This document shows, piece after piece, positions 23,519-32,200 of a DNA stretch of 64,000 nt. The notes under the pieces were generated by a model. The model did not search any database and was not told where the DNA came from. It worked only from the letters and a program-made list of their open reading frames with translations. The position numbers and the translations under genes were made by a program. This stretch comes from Photobacterium aphoticum (GTDB lineage: Bacteria > Pseudomonadota > Gammaproteobacteria > Enterobacterales > Vibrionaceae), in NCBI RefSeq assembly GCF_001029435.1, contig NZ_LDOV01000009.1, positions 62,001-126,000 of the forward strand. The letters run 5' to 3'. Each line of letters begins with the position of its first letter. Positions within the stretch are counted from its first letter, which is position 1.

Positions 23519-24364
23519 TCAGATGCCTGTCGTCATGTGCAGGCCGTAGAACACCCCGCGACCGACCAATTCAGACATCAGCACCAGCGCAAAGCTCAGG
23601 CCCATCACCGGTACACCCGGACGGCTGTTCATCAGACGAGGGATAAACCACACCGCCAAAGCTGCCAGTAGCAGGCCAACACGGATGATTTGCAGCTGCG
23701 CCATGTTCGGGATCAGTTCGGCTGCGCTCGCCACCGAGGTGTGAATCGCATCCAGGCTGATCATTTGGCTGACCAGTGCGGTCAGGCTCACCGCGACAGC
23801 GATAGCGCCGATGATTGGCAGTGCGGTATCCAACGCCTCGATTTTGTGTTTTGCCGCCGTTAATAGCAGGTGACCCAAAATCAGCCCTGAAATTACCGTG
23901 GTCATCATAAACGCCAGTGGCGTGTAGGCGGTGTTCCACGTCGGGACGGTGTCAATCAGGTACACTTTGATCATCGAGTACATGAACGCCACACCCACGG
24001 CCATCGCTGCCATCAGCAAGACTTTACGCAGGCTTTCCGCGCCTTTGTCCAGCATCTCCAGCAGCCAGTAACCGCCGCCCAGTGCGAAGAACAGGCTGCC
24101 GGTGAAGATTTCATTCGACAACCAAGAACTGCCCACCTGATTCAGTGCATTCAACGCACGGAACGGGCTGCCCAGGTGCATGGTGGATGCGGTAAAGCCC
24201 AGTCCCATCAGTACCCAAACGAAGAACATGCCTTTGTGCAGACGGTGAGACACCCCCACGCACAGTTTGCCGCCCAGAATAACAGCGCCCAGTAGTAAAA
24301 ACGCGCCGACAGCGGTTTGTGCCAATACCGTGAACAGAATCAACGGCCACTCATGCCATGCCAT
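23519..24364 (-). CDS. dmsC: DmsC-type membrane anchor of DMSO reductase
   Basis: 281 residues from ATG 24,364, which has AAGGAGGTATAAC directly upstream; the dmsB stop is one base away, so translation is coupled. Eight or so hydrophobic helices match DmsC, the quinol-oxidising inner-membrane anchor that passes electrons to DmsB. An in-frame ATG at 24,421 lies within dmsB and is not used. Last gene of dmsABC. Confidence 0.9.
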   Translation of the reverse strand: MAWHEWPLILFTVLAQTAVGAFLLLGAVILGGKLCVGVSHRLHKGMFFVWVLMGLGFTASTMHLGSPFRALNALNQVGSSWLSNEIFTGSLFFALGGGYWLLEMLDKGAESLRKVLLMAAMAVGVAFMYSMIKVYLIDTVPTWNTAYTPLAFMMTTVISGLILGHLLLTAAKHKIEALDTALPIIGAIAVAVSLTALVSQMISLDAIHTSVASAAELIPNMAQLQIIRVGLLLAALAVWFIPRLMNSRPGVPVMGLSFALVLMSELVGRGVFYGLHMTTGI

Positions 24365-24365
24365 G

Positions 24366-24980
24366 TTATACCTCCTTCGGGTTTGCCAAGAAGCCGCTTT
24401 GATCACCGGTTGGGCGGGCATGGCGGTTCGGTTTGATAACGATGTTCGGTTTGGTTTTCAGCGATGACGGCAACGGCGCGACATCGGCATTGGTGCCGTA
24501 TTTTTCACGCAGTTCGGCAATCGGACCGAATTCCAGTGCACGGAGCGGACATGAACCGACACAGATCGGCTCCAGCCCTTCTGCCACACGCTCATAACAG
24601 CCGTCACACTTGGTCATGTGACCTTTTTCTTCGTTGTACTGTGGCGCGCCGTAAGGGCAGGCCATGGAGCAGTACTTACAGCCGATACACACATCTTCGT
24701 TCACGACCACAAAGCCGTCTTCACGTTTGTGCATCGCGCCTGACGGACATACCTTGGCACAGGCCGGTTCATCACAGTGGTTACAGGCGATAGACAGGTA
24801 GTAAGAGAACACGTCCTGACGGAATGTCGCGCCTTCTTTGATCCAATTCCCCCCGGTGTATTCATACACACGGCGGTAGTTCACACCCACGTTCAGATCT
24901 TTGTTGTCTTTGCACGACAGCTGGCAGGTTTTACAGCCGGTGCACTTACTTGAGTCGATATAAAAACCGTATTGTTTCAT
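24366..24980 (-). CDS. dmsB: DmsB-type [4Fe-4S] electron-transfer subunit
   Basis: 204 residues with four cysteine clusters: C-T-G-C-K-T-C-Q-L-S-C near residue 14, C-N-H-C-D-E-P-A-C near 66, C-I-G-C-K-Y-C-S-M-A-C-P near 97 and C-D-G-C near 125, plus C-V-G-S-C-P. This is the ferredoxin-like subunit carrying electrons from DmsC to DmsA on the periplasmic side. It starts 10 bp after dmsA. Confidence 0.95.
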   Translation of the reverse strand: MKQYGFYIDSSKCTGCKTCQLSCKDNKDLNVGVNYRRVYEYTGGNWIKEGATFRQDVFSYYLSIACNHCDEPACAKVCPSGAMHKREDGFVVVNEDVCIGCKYCSMACPYGAPQYNEEKGHMTKCDGCYERVAEGLEPICVGSCPLRALEFGPIAELREKYGTNADVAPLPSSLKTKPNIVIKPNRHARPTGDQSGFLANPKEV

Positions 24981-24990
24981 GGTTTACACC

Positions 24991-27438
24991 TTATGCCTTG
25001 TTCACCAGTTGCACGTCCACCAGGTTGGTGTGTTGCGGGTTGCCTTTTGCCAGCGGGCTTGGACGCTGAGTCGTCAGTACGTTGATACAGCCACCGTGGT
25101 CGATCTTCTGACCATCCGGGGCATACCACGCACCTTCACCCAGCGCCACCACACCCGGCATCATGCGAGGGGTCACTTTGGCATCGATGTGCACTTCACC
25201 ACGGTCATTGAAGATGCGGATCAGATCGCCGTTTTTGATCCCGCGTTCTTCGGCATCCAGCGGGTTGATCCACATTTCCTGACGCGCCGCTTCTTTGATG
25301 ATGTCGACGTTGCCGTAGGTTGAGTGACAGCGGGCTTTGTAGTGGAAGCCGGTCAGCTGCAACGGGTATTTGCTGCGCATTGGGTCATCCCAGCCTTCGG
25401 CGGTCGAGACATGCACCGGCAGCGGGTGGATCACATCGCCTTCCGGCAGTTCCCATTCCTGTGCGATGGTCTCTAAGCGCTCAGAGTAAATCTCAATCTT
25501 GCCCGATGGGGTGCTCAGTGGGTTCGCTTGCGGATCGTCACGGAACGCCTTGTAAGCCACGTAATGGCCGTTTGGATCGTTACGTTTCACGATGCCCAGT
25601 TTACGCACGGTCTCGTAGTCAGGCAGGCTCGGATCGTTATCACGGGTCAGCTTGTACAGGTGACGCAGCCAGCCTTCCTGATCGCGGCCTTCAGTAAACG
25701 CTTCTTCCACGCCCAGACGCTTCGCCAGCTCGGTACAGATCTCGTAGATACCGCGCGCTTCAAATTGCGGTTCAATCGCTTTGTCCGCAAAAATGAAGTA
25801 CGGCATGTTGGCCGCTTTGGTATCCATACAGAAGTCCGCCTGCTCAGAGGTGGTTAAATCTGGCAGTACGATATCGGCGTATTTGGCCGAAGAGGTCATG
25901 TGGTTGTCGATCACCACAATCATTTCACACGCCGAGTCATCCTGCAGGATGTCGTGGGTACGGTTGATGTCTGAGTGCTGGTTGATCAGACAGTTACCCG
26001 CGTAGTTCCAGATGAACTTGATGGGCACATCCAGCTTGTCTTTGCCACGCACACCGTCGCGGGTCGCGGTCATTTCCGGGCCGCGCACAATCGCATCGGT
26101 CCACAGGAACATCGAAATCGCGGTTTTCACTGGGTTTTCAGGCATCGGGAAGCGGACAAACGGAATGTTGTAGTCCGATTCACGTGCGCCGGTGCCGCCA
26201 CCGTTGATGCCCACGTTACCGGTCAGCAATGCCAGCATCGCAATGGCACGTGACGCGATTTCACCGTTCGCGGTACGCTGCAAGCCCCAGCCCTGGAAAA
26301 TGGCACACGGTTTAGCCTGGCCGATTTCACGCGCCAGCTTAACGATGATGTCGACCGGAATACCGGTGATCGGTGAGGCCCAGGCCGGTGTTTTTTCGAT
26401 GCCGTCTTCACCGCGTCCTAAAATGTAGGATTTGTAATCAGAGTTGGCAGGCGCAGAAGCCGGCAGGGTTTTCTCGTCGTAACCGACACAGTAAGTATCC
26501 AGGAAAGCCTGATCGACCATGTTTTCGGTGATCAGTACATGTGCGATAGCCGCAACCAGTGCCGTATCTGTCCCCGGACGAATTGGTACCCACTGATCTT
26601 CACGACCGCCAGCGGTGTCGTTGTAACGCGGGTCAATCATGATCATCTTGGCATTGGAGCGCGCTTTGCTTTCCATCAGGTGATGGATCAGGCCGCCGCC
26701 TGACATGCGGGTTTCTGCCGGGTTATTACCGAACTGTACGATCAGCTTGGTGTTTTCCAGATCAGAGAAACTGTTGTTGTTGGCCCAACCGCCGTAGGTG
26801 TAGTTCAGACCCGCCGCGATTTGCGCCGTTGAATAGTCACCGTAGTGGTTCAGGTAACCGCCGGTCAGGTTCATCAGACGGGCGATCAGGGTGCTGCCCG
26901 GAGGCCAGGATTTGGTTACAGTGCCGCCCAGCGTACCGGTGCCGTAGTTCAGGTACACCGCTTCGCTGCCGTATTCTTTACGAATGCGGGTCAGGTTGTT
27001 GGCAATCTCGTTGTAGGCTTCATCCCAGCTGATGCGTTTGAATTTGCCTTCACCACGCTTGCCGACACGCTTCATCGGGTATTTCAAGCGGTCAGGGTTG
27101 TACACGCGACGACGCATAGAGCGGCCACGCAGACATGCACGCACCTGGTGTTGACCATAGGTGTCGTCACCGGTGTTGTCGGTTTCTACCCACTTGATTT
27201 CGCCATCGACCACATGCATACGCAGCGGACAACGGCTACCACAGTTAACCGTACACGCACTCCAGACGACTTTTTCGTCTTTGGCGTTAGCCGGTGTGGC
27301 CGCCTGAACGGGGCTGGATTTAAACGGTAGGCTGATGCTACCTGCCACTGCAGCCACTCCACCCAGCACAGAACTGGACTTAATAAAGTCCCGGCGGGTG
27401 AATTTGGGTGTCAGCAGCTTTTTTAGTTGTGATTTCAT
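24991..27438 (-). CDS. dmsA: DmsA-type molybdopterin DMSO reductase catalytic subunit
   Basis: 815 residues. A twin-arginine signal (T-R-R-D-F-I-K, Arg15-Arg16) precedes the cofactor domain, so the folded enzyme is exported by Tat. A [4Fe-4S] site is formed by Cys62, Cys66, Cys70 and Cys102. Ser203 in H-Y-G-D-Y-S-T-A-Q is the expected Mo ligand, as in DMSO reductases. The C-terminal molydopterin-dinucleotide-binding domain has H-S-T-Y-G-N. The acceptor could be DMSO or another S- or N-oxide. A CRP-like and a weak FNR-like site lie upstream; the TorD/DmsD chaperone gene is divergent. Confidence 0.93.
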   Translation of the reverse strand: MKSQLKKLLTPKFTRRDFIKSSSVLGGVAAVAGSISLPFKSSPVQAATPANAKDEKVVWSACTVNCGSRCPLRMHVVDGEIKWVETDNTGDDTYGQHQVRACLRGRSMRRRVYNPDRLKYPMKRVGKRGEGKFKRISWDEAYNEIANNLTRIRKEYGSEAVYLNYGTGTLGGTVTKSWPPGSTLIARLMNLTGGYLNHYGDYSTAQIAAGLNYTYGGWANNNSFSDLENTKLIVQFGNNPAETRMSGGGLIHHLMESKARSNAKMIMIDPRYNDTAGGREDQWVPIRPGTDTALVAAIAHVLITENMVDQAFLDTYCVGYDEKTLPASAPANSDYKSYILGRGEDGIEKTPAWASPITGIPVDIIVKLAREIGQAKPCAIFQGWGLQRTANGEIASRAIAMLALLTGNVGINGGGTGARESDYNIPFVRFPMPENPVKTAISMFLWTDAIVRGPEMTATRDGVRGKDKLDVPIKFIWNYAGNCLINQHSDINRTHDILQDDSACEMIVVIDNHMTSSAKYADIVLPDLTTSEQADFCMDTKAANMPYFIFADKAIEPQFEARGIYEICTELAKRLGVEEAFTEGRDQEGWLRHLYKLTRDNDPSLPDYETVRKLGIVKRNDPNGHYVAYKAFRDDPQANPLSTPSGKIEIYSERLETIAQEWELPEGDVIHPLPVHVSTAEGWDDPMRSKYPLQLTGFHYKARCHSTYGNVDIIKEAARQEMWINPLDAEERGIKNGDLIRIFNDRGEVHIDAKVTPRMMPGVVALGEGAWYAPDGQKIDHGGCINVLTTQRPSPLAKGNPQHTNLVDVQLVNKA

Positions 27439-27524
27439 GACACGACATTCTCTTGTTGGTGGCAGGCCGCTCGATTGGCGGCGTTCTCTGACACACCATT
27501 TTCACCATGAGAACGGGGTTAACT

Positions 27525-27538
27525 TTGTCATTTGTCAA
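27525..27538 (-). promoter_or_regulatory. Weak FNR-like site upstream of dmsA
   Basis: TTGTC-ATTT-GTCAA keeps the outer TTG/CAA of the FNR box (7/10). If centred near -41, the start would fall near 27,490, with GAAAAT as a possible -10 on the minus strand. Confidence 0.35.
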
Positions 27539-27556
27539 TAAACCTTTTGGAAAACT

Positions 27557-27568
27557 AATATGCATATT
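27557..27568. repeat. 12-bp palindrome upstream of dmsA
   Basis: AATATGCATATT, perfect dyad in the dmsA-dmsD divergent region; may be a regulator site or chance in AT-rich DNA. Confidence 0.3.
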
Positions 27569-27584
27569 ACGCATTGTTAATTAT

Positions 27585-27600
27585 TGTGAATAAGATCACT
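27585..27600. promoter_or_regulatory. CRP-like site in the dmsA-dmsD region
   Basis: TGTGA-ATAAGA-TCACT matches the CRP consensus at nine of ten bases. Confidence 0.55.
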
Positions 27601-27780
27601 GAATCTATTTGTGTGATACTGCTATGTGATTGTTTTATATTTGATAATGGTTTTCATTTCTTGTCATAACATCGGTTTTGTTGTCCTGAGACAATATTTT
27701 CGTGTCAGAGATTCGCTAAGTTAGCGCTATCATACTGAAAGCCTTATCAGTCAATTTTGAATGTTCGGAGACAAGCAGAC

Positions 27781-28440
27781 ATGGAGCACATTGCCACTTT
27801 CGCTAAAGTGTTGGGCAGCCTTTTTTACTTTCCGGTGACCCACGAGAATAACCGCCAATTGTGCGCGGCATTGCGTGACCATGATGCCGAGCAGGCCAGT
27901 CCGTTCCATGACGTGCTGGTAGCGATGGATAAAGAAACACCAGAGGCACTGGCGGAAGATTTTCAGCAGTTGTTTGAAGGCTGCGAAGTGATGCCGGCGC
28001 CACCTTGGGGCTCGGTGTATCTGGATAAAGAGCAGGTGATTTTTGGTGAGTCGACGGTGGCGTTTCGCCATTTTCTTACCGCGCAGGATATGGCGCTGGA
28101 TACCGGCATGCGTGAGCCGGAAGATCAGTTTGGCCTGATGTTGCTGGCGATGGCTCAGTTGATTGAAGGGGCTGATGCTTCACAAGACGACGAAGCGGAG
28201 AGCAATGAGGTCGAGAGCACTGAAGCCGCATCGGAAACGACGGAAGCCCAGCGAGCAGCGGCATTGGATGCCTTGTTGCAAACCCATTTGTTGCCTTGGG
28301 CCTATCGCTACCTGACCTTGGTGCAGACTCATGCCCAAACCGATACCTACCGTTTACTGGCAGAACTGGCGGAAGCGTGGCTGCAAGTGATTCAGGAAGA
28401 GCGTGAGATCACACCGGATGTGATGAAGGTGTATTTCTAG
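27781..28440 (+). CDS. dmsD: TorD/DmsD-family redox enzyme maturation chaperone
   Basis: 219 residues from ATG 27,781 (CGGAG about 10 bases upstream); a TTG at 27,757 also exists. All-helical, with the family-type motif region P-A-P-P-W-G-S-V-Y-L-D near 75-85. It likely binds the Tat leader of DmsA before cofactor insertion. An acidic insert (E/S/T/A-rich, around residues 127-152) is longer than in E. coli DmsD. Divergent from dmsABC, which supports partnership. Confidence 0.8.
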   Translation: MEHIATFAKVLGSLFYFPVTHENNRQLCAALRDHDAEQASPFHDVLVAMDKETPEALAEDFQQLFEGCEVMPAPPWGSVYLDKEQVIFGESTVAFRHFLTAQDMALDTGMREPEDQFGLMLLAMAQLIEGADASQDDEAESNEVESTEAASETTEAQRAAALDALLQTHLLPWAYRYLTLVQTHAQTDTYRLLAELAEAWLQVIQEEREITPDVMKVYF

Positions 28441-28493
28441 TTTTGCAGATAAAGCCTTAACGCACGAAAGCTCAGCGTATAAATATCCAGCAA

Positions 28494-28528
28494 ATAAAAA
28501 AACAGGGAAGCGAGTGGCTTCCCTGTTT
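28494..28528 (-). terminator. Terminator of the flotillin/ATPase/PLD operon
   Basis: AACAGGGAAGC and GCTTCCCTGTT around a 5-base loop; on the minus strand it is followed by a run of seven T residues (TTTTTTTATTTG). Confidence 0.85.
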
Positions 28529-28554
28529 GCGTTGGGTGTTATTTTTGTGGCGCG

Positions 28555-29256
28555 TTATCCGTGATAATCCGGGAATCGACGCCATAACCCCTCAAAGTGG
28601 GTGCAAAATGCATCGATATGGCGTTTATCATCGGTTAAGGTCAGATCTTCCTCGTTGTATCGGGAGGCACTGCGCGTCCAGTTAAAACTGCCGTTGATCA
28701 AGCGGGCTTGATCGAAAATCGCAAACTTGTGGTGCATGTGATAATCGGTTTGATCCACTTTGACCGGAATGCCTTGGCGAACCAGAAAATCAATGTCACT
28801 GCCCCGATCGTTCACCTTGTCGTTATCGGTGATGATGCGCACTTTCACGCCCCGATTGTGGGTATCCAGAATCACCTTGGTCAGGTTGTCATCGGCAATG
28901 GTGAACACGCAGATATCGACGGTGGCAGCGGCATGTTGCAGCTGGTGGCAAATCCCGTCAAAACAGTCATTCCCCGGTGAGAACCAAGATTCCGCCAGCA
29001 AGCCGGTCGGTTGCGGGCGGGCGTTATCAAACTGCTTCACCACATGCTCCAGCCATTTCAGCACAACCAGCGGCTCGCCGCCGTCACGAATATGCTGTTG
29101 CACATACCCAAACGCGCGATTACGCAAGAAGGCGAGATCATCGGCCTGGACCTTCGCGGCGTCTAACTGTGCCGCCAGTTCACGGCGTTCGTTGTTGTCG
29201 AGTTTGTGATCCTCGAAACTGGCTGCCAGTGTTTTCTCGAGCGTGAATTTATTCAT
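28555..29256 (-). CDS. Phospholipase D-fold (HKD) protein, single motif, probable nuclease/phosphodiesterase
   Basis: 233 residues from ATG 29,256 with AAGGAAGGG upstream; this start overlaps the last 8 bp of the ATPase gene, so translation is coupled. The N-terminal ~80 residues are helical and unrecognised. The rest has the fold signature C-V-F-T-I-A-D-D and one HKD motif H-H-K-F-A-I-F-D followed by L-I-N-G-S-F-N-W-T-R-S-A, as in Nuc/mitoPLD-type enzymes that dimerise to build the site. No signal peptide. Coupling to the giant ATPase suggests the two act together, on membrane lipid or nucleic acid. Confidence 0.82.
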   Translation of the reverse strand: MNKFTLEKTLAASFEDHKLDNNERRELAAQLDAAKVQADDLAFLRNRAFGYVQQHIRDGGEPLVVLKWLEHVVKQFDNARPQPTGLLAESWFSPGNDCFDGICHQLQHAAATVDICVFTIADDNLTKVILDTHNRGVKVRIITDNDKVNDRGSDIDFLVRQGIPVKVDQTDYHMHHKFAIFDQARLINGSFNWTRSASRYNEEDLTLTDDKRHIDAFCTHFEGLWRRFPDYHG

Positions 29257-32200
29257 GATGGCCCTTCCTTGTGGCGTTAGCATGATCGCGTGACGTGTGG
29301 TTGCTAAGTAATGTATTGGCGACTTGGGTGAGGTTTTGGTTCAGGGTGACCATCTGCTGCACCATTTGGCCGGCGCGATCGCTGTCATCCCCGGTTTGTT
29401 GCTGGCGGCTGTATTCGTTCTTGATTTGCTGCCAGCGCTCACGTTGCTCAGCGGTCATTTCGCCACGCAGTTCAGCCAGCTTCAACAAGTTCTCTTCGGT
29501 GCCGTTGGTCAGGGTCTGTGCTTCCCCCTGGTAGTGATCCTGCAACAGGGTTTGCAGCTCCTCATCGGTCATCACCGACGAGATCTTCTCGGCCAGTTTG
29601 TTCATGTTACGGTAAGAGCCTTGCAGCTTGAACGGCGGCTCCACGCGGTATGCATCGGCTGTCGCGGCAGATGCGATGTACTGCTGGTTCACCTTCAGTA
29701 CCGTCTGCTGCACGATCAGCATGCGTTGCAGGGTGGCGACAATGTCGTTGGCTTCGGTAGCAGAATACGGATGGCTCAGGCTATTGAGTGCCACGTTTTC
29801 CCCTTGCGCCATATCGATCAGGCGGTAGAGATCGTTCAAATCGCGGGTCGCCAGCGGCGCCAGTACCGGGTTGGCGGTCAGTGAGTTTTCAATGAACGAC
29901 AGTTCAAAGGCGTTCTTCTGATCTGACAACATGTCACCGAGGTTATAAATGTCCGCACGGTTCGCCAGCATGTCCGGGATCTTGAACACATCACCGGATT
30001 CGGTATACGGGTTACCGGCCATCACCACGCCAAATTTCTTGCCGCGCATGTCGTAGGTTTTGGTTTGCCCACGCCATGTCCCTTCTACGCGACGGGTGCC
30101 GTCACACAGCGAGATAAACTTCTGCAAAAACTCTGGGTGAGTGTGCTGAATATCATCAAGATACAGTAGGACGTTATTACCCATTTCAAACGCGAGGTTG
30201 ATTTTTTCCACTTCACGGGCCGCATTTTGATCCGGCGCATCACGCGGGTCAAGCGAGGTCACCTGATGCCCCAATGACGGGCCATTGATCTTCATGAATA
30301 CCAGCCCTAACTTGTGGGCAACGTATTCGATCAGGGTGGTTTTACCGTAACCCGGTGGTGAGATCAGTAGCAGCATGCCCATCAAGTCGGTGCGTTTGTT
30401 TTCGCCGACGGTGCCCATCTGCTTGGCAAGGTTGTCACCAATCAAAGGCAGGTAGCTGTCGCTGATCAGTTTGTTACGCACAAACGAGGTCAGCGGGCGC
30501 GGCAAAAATTCATTTAGGCGCAGCTGTGTTTTGGCGTCGCTCAGCAGGGCCGCCCGCTGTTCCAGATAGGCATCATACTGAGGAAGTGTGTGATGCTGGT
30601 GGTGGGCACAGCGCTGCAGGAATTCATCCAGCACCACGGTGAGCGTACCGTTATCTAATCGCGCATGTTCACCCAGTAAGCCTTTCACGGTCGTCATCAG
30701 TGAAAATTCCACCGCTTTAACGCTCAGTTGTGCCACTTCCTCTTCTGAATCTTGGGTGTCAGACTGCAAGGTGGCCAGCACGGCGGCTTCGGTAATGAAG
30801 GCTTGGGCGGTGTGATCGCCTTTTTCTGCCGCTTGATGCGCCGCATAAGCAAACAGCCATTGTTGGTGATCGGCAAAGGCCTCGTGGGCCGGTTGAGTGG
30901 GGTTGCTCCAGCCTAAGCTGCGACGGAATGACAGGTAAGTTTCGCTCAGCTCTAACGCATCACGGCTGATGTCGACCGGCAGAATAGACGCCGCCCCTTC
31001 ATCGGACAAAATAGCGATGGCGTATTCTGCGCATTGCTCTGGGATCGCATTAGCTTGTGGCGTAATGTGTGCAAGCAGGGTGGTTTTGACGTGATCAAAG
31101 GCGGTGTTTGAGCCTAAATGTTGCTGCATCAGTACCGCATTGCGGGCTTGCTGACACCACACCAAGTAGTCCTTGTAGCCCAGCGCGGCAAGCCACAACA
31201 GCACCGAGGCGCGTTCCGCCTGACCAAAGCGCAGTAAACCGGCTTGTTCATAACAGGGCAGCAGAGCGGCGAGGATCTTCTCGGCATCGTGATCGTGCAC
31301 GCCTTTGACATAGCCTTCACGGTAGCGAGGCGCGGCAAAGGCCTGAATCACGGCCAGTAGGCGGTTTTCTTTGCGGGCGGTTTGCAGCTCGGCGACGGAA
31401 TAGCCATCAACCCGGCGCTGGGCCGCATCCAGCAGGGCATACGCGAGGTATTCTGCGCGGTAGACGGTCGGGCTTTCCGAGGCCACATCCAGCGCGGCCA
31501 TGTCTTGCAGGGCCAGGAACTCGGCTGATTCAACCTGCTGATAAAACTCGGTACCGGAGATATGCAGCGACAGCGCATCGTCATGGGTGACCATGGTGAG
31601 ATCGAGCGCCTGTTTGTTCACACTGAAGCGGTGTTTGCCAAGGCGCAGTACATTGCCGCCTTGCTCAAAGATATCCTGATTATCACGCAATGCACGCAGG
31701 GACTGATCTTGTACCGCTTTGAGTTTACTGTCTACCGCATCGGCTTTCACACTGTCGCCCAATGAGCGCATGGTTTCTGCCAATTGGCGCAGCTTCAGCA
31801 CCATGTTGTCGGTGGCAAAGAAGCTGTTGAGGCCAGCCATATCATCAAAGCGTGTTACGCGTTTTTCAATGCTGTTGAACGTTACCGTGGCAGCCTGATT
31901 GAGGTTTTGCACCCGGCGTTGCTGGGCGGTGATCAACTGTTGTTTATGGCCTTCCAGCGTGGACTGAATTTCATCCCGCTTGGTGTAAATCTCGGCCAAG
32001 AATTCATCGAAATCGGCAAAGCGGGATTCGAGTTTTTCCAGCAGGCCAACCAGTTTGGCCAGTTGCTCATCACACTGCTCCGGCGTTTGCGCTTGCTCCA
32101 TCGCGCTGTTGACCGCTTGTGCCAACAGTTTGAACTGAGAGCTGAACTCGGCCTTGGCTTCGTTCCCGCGCAGGGCCTGATGTTTCTGGCGCAGTCGGGC

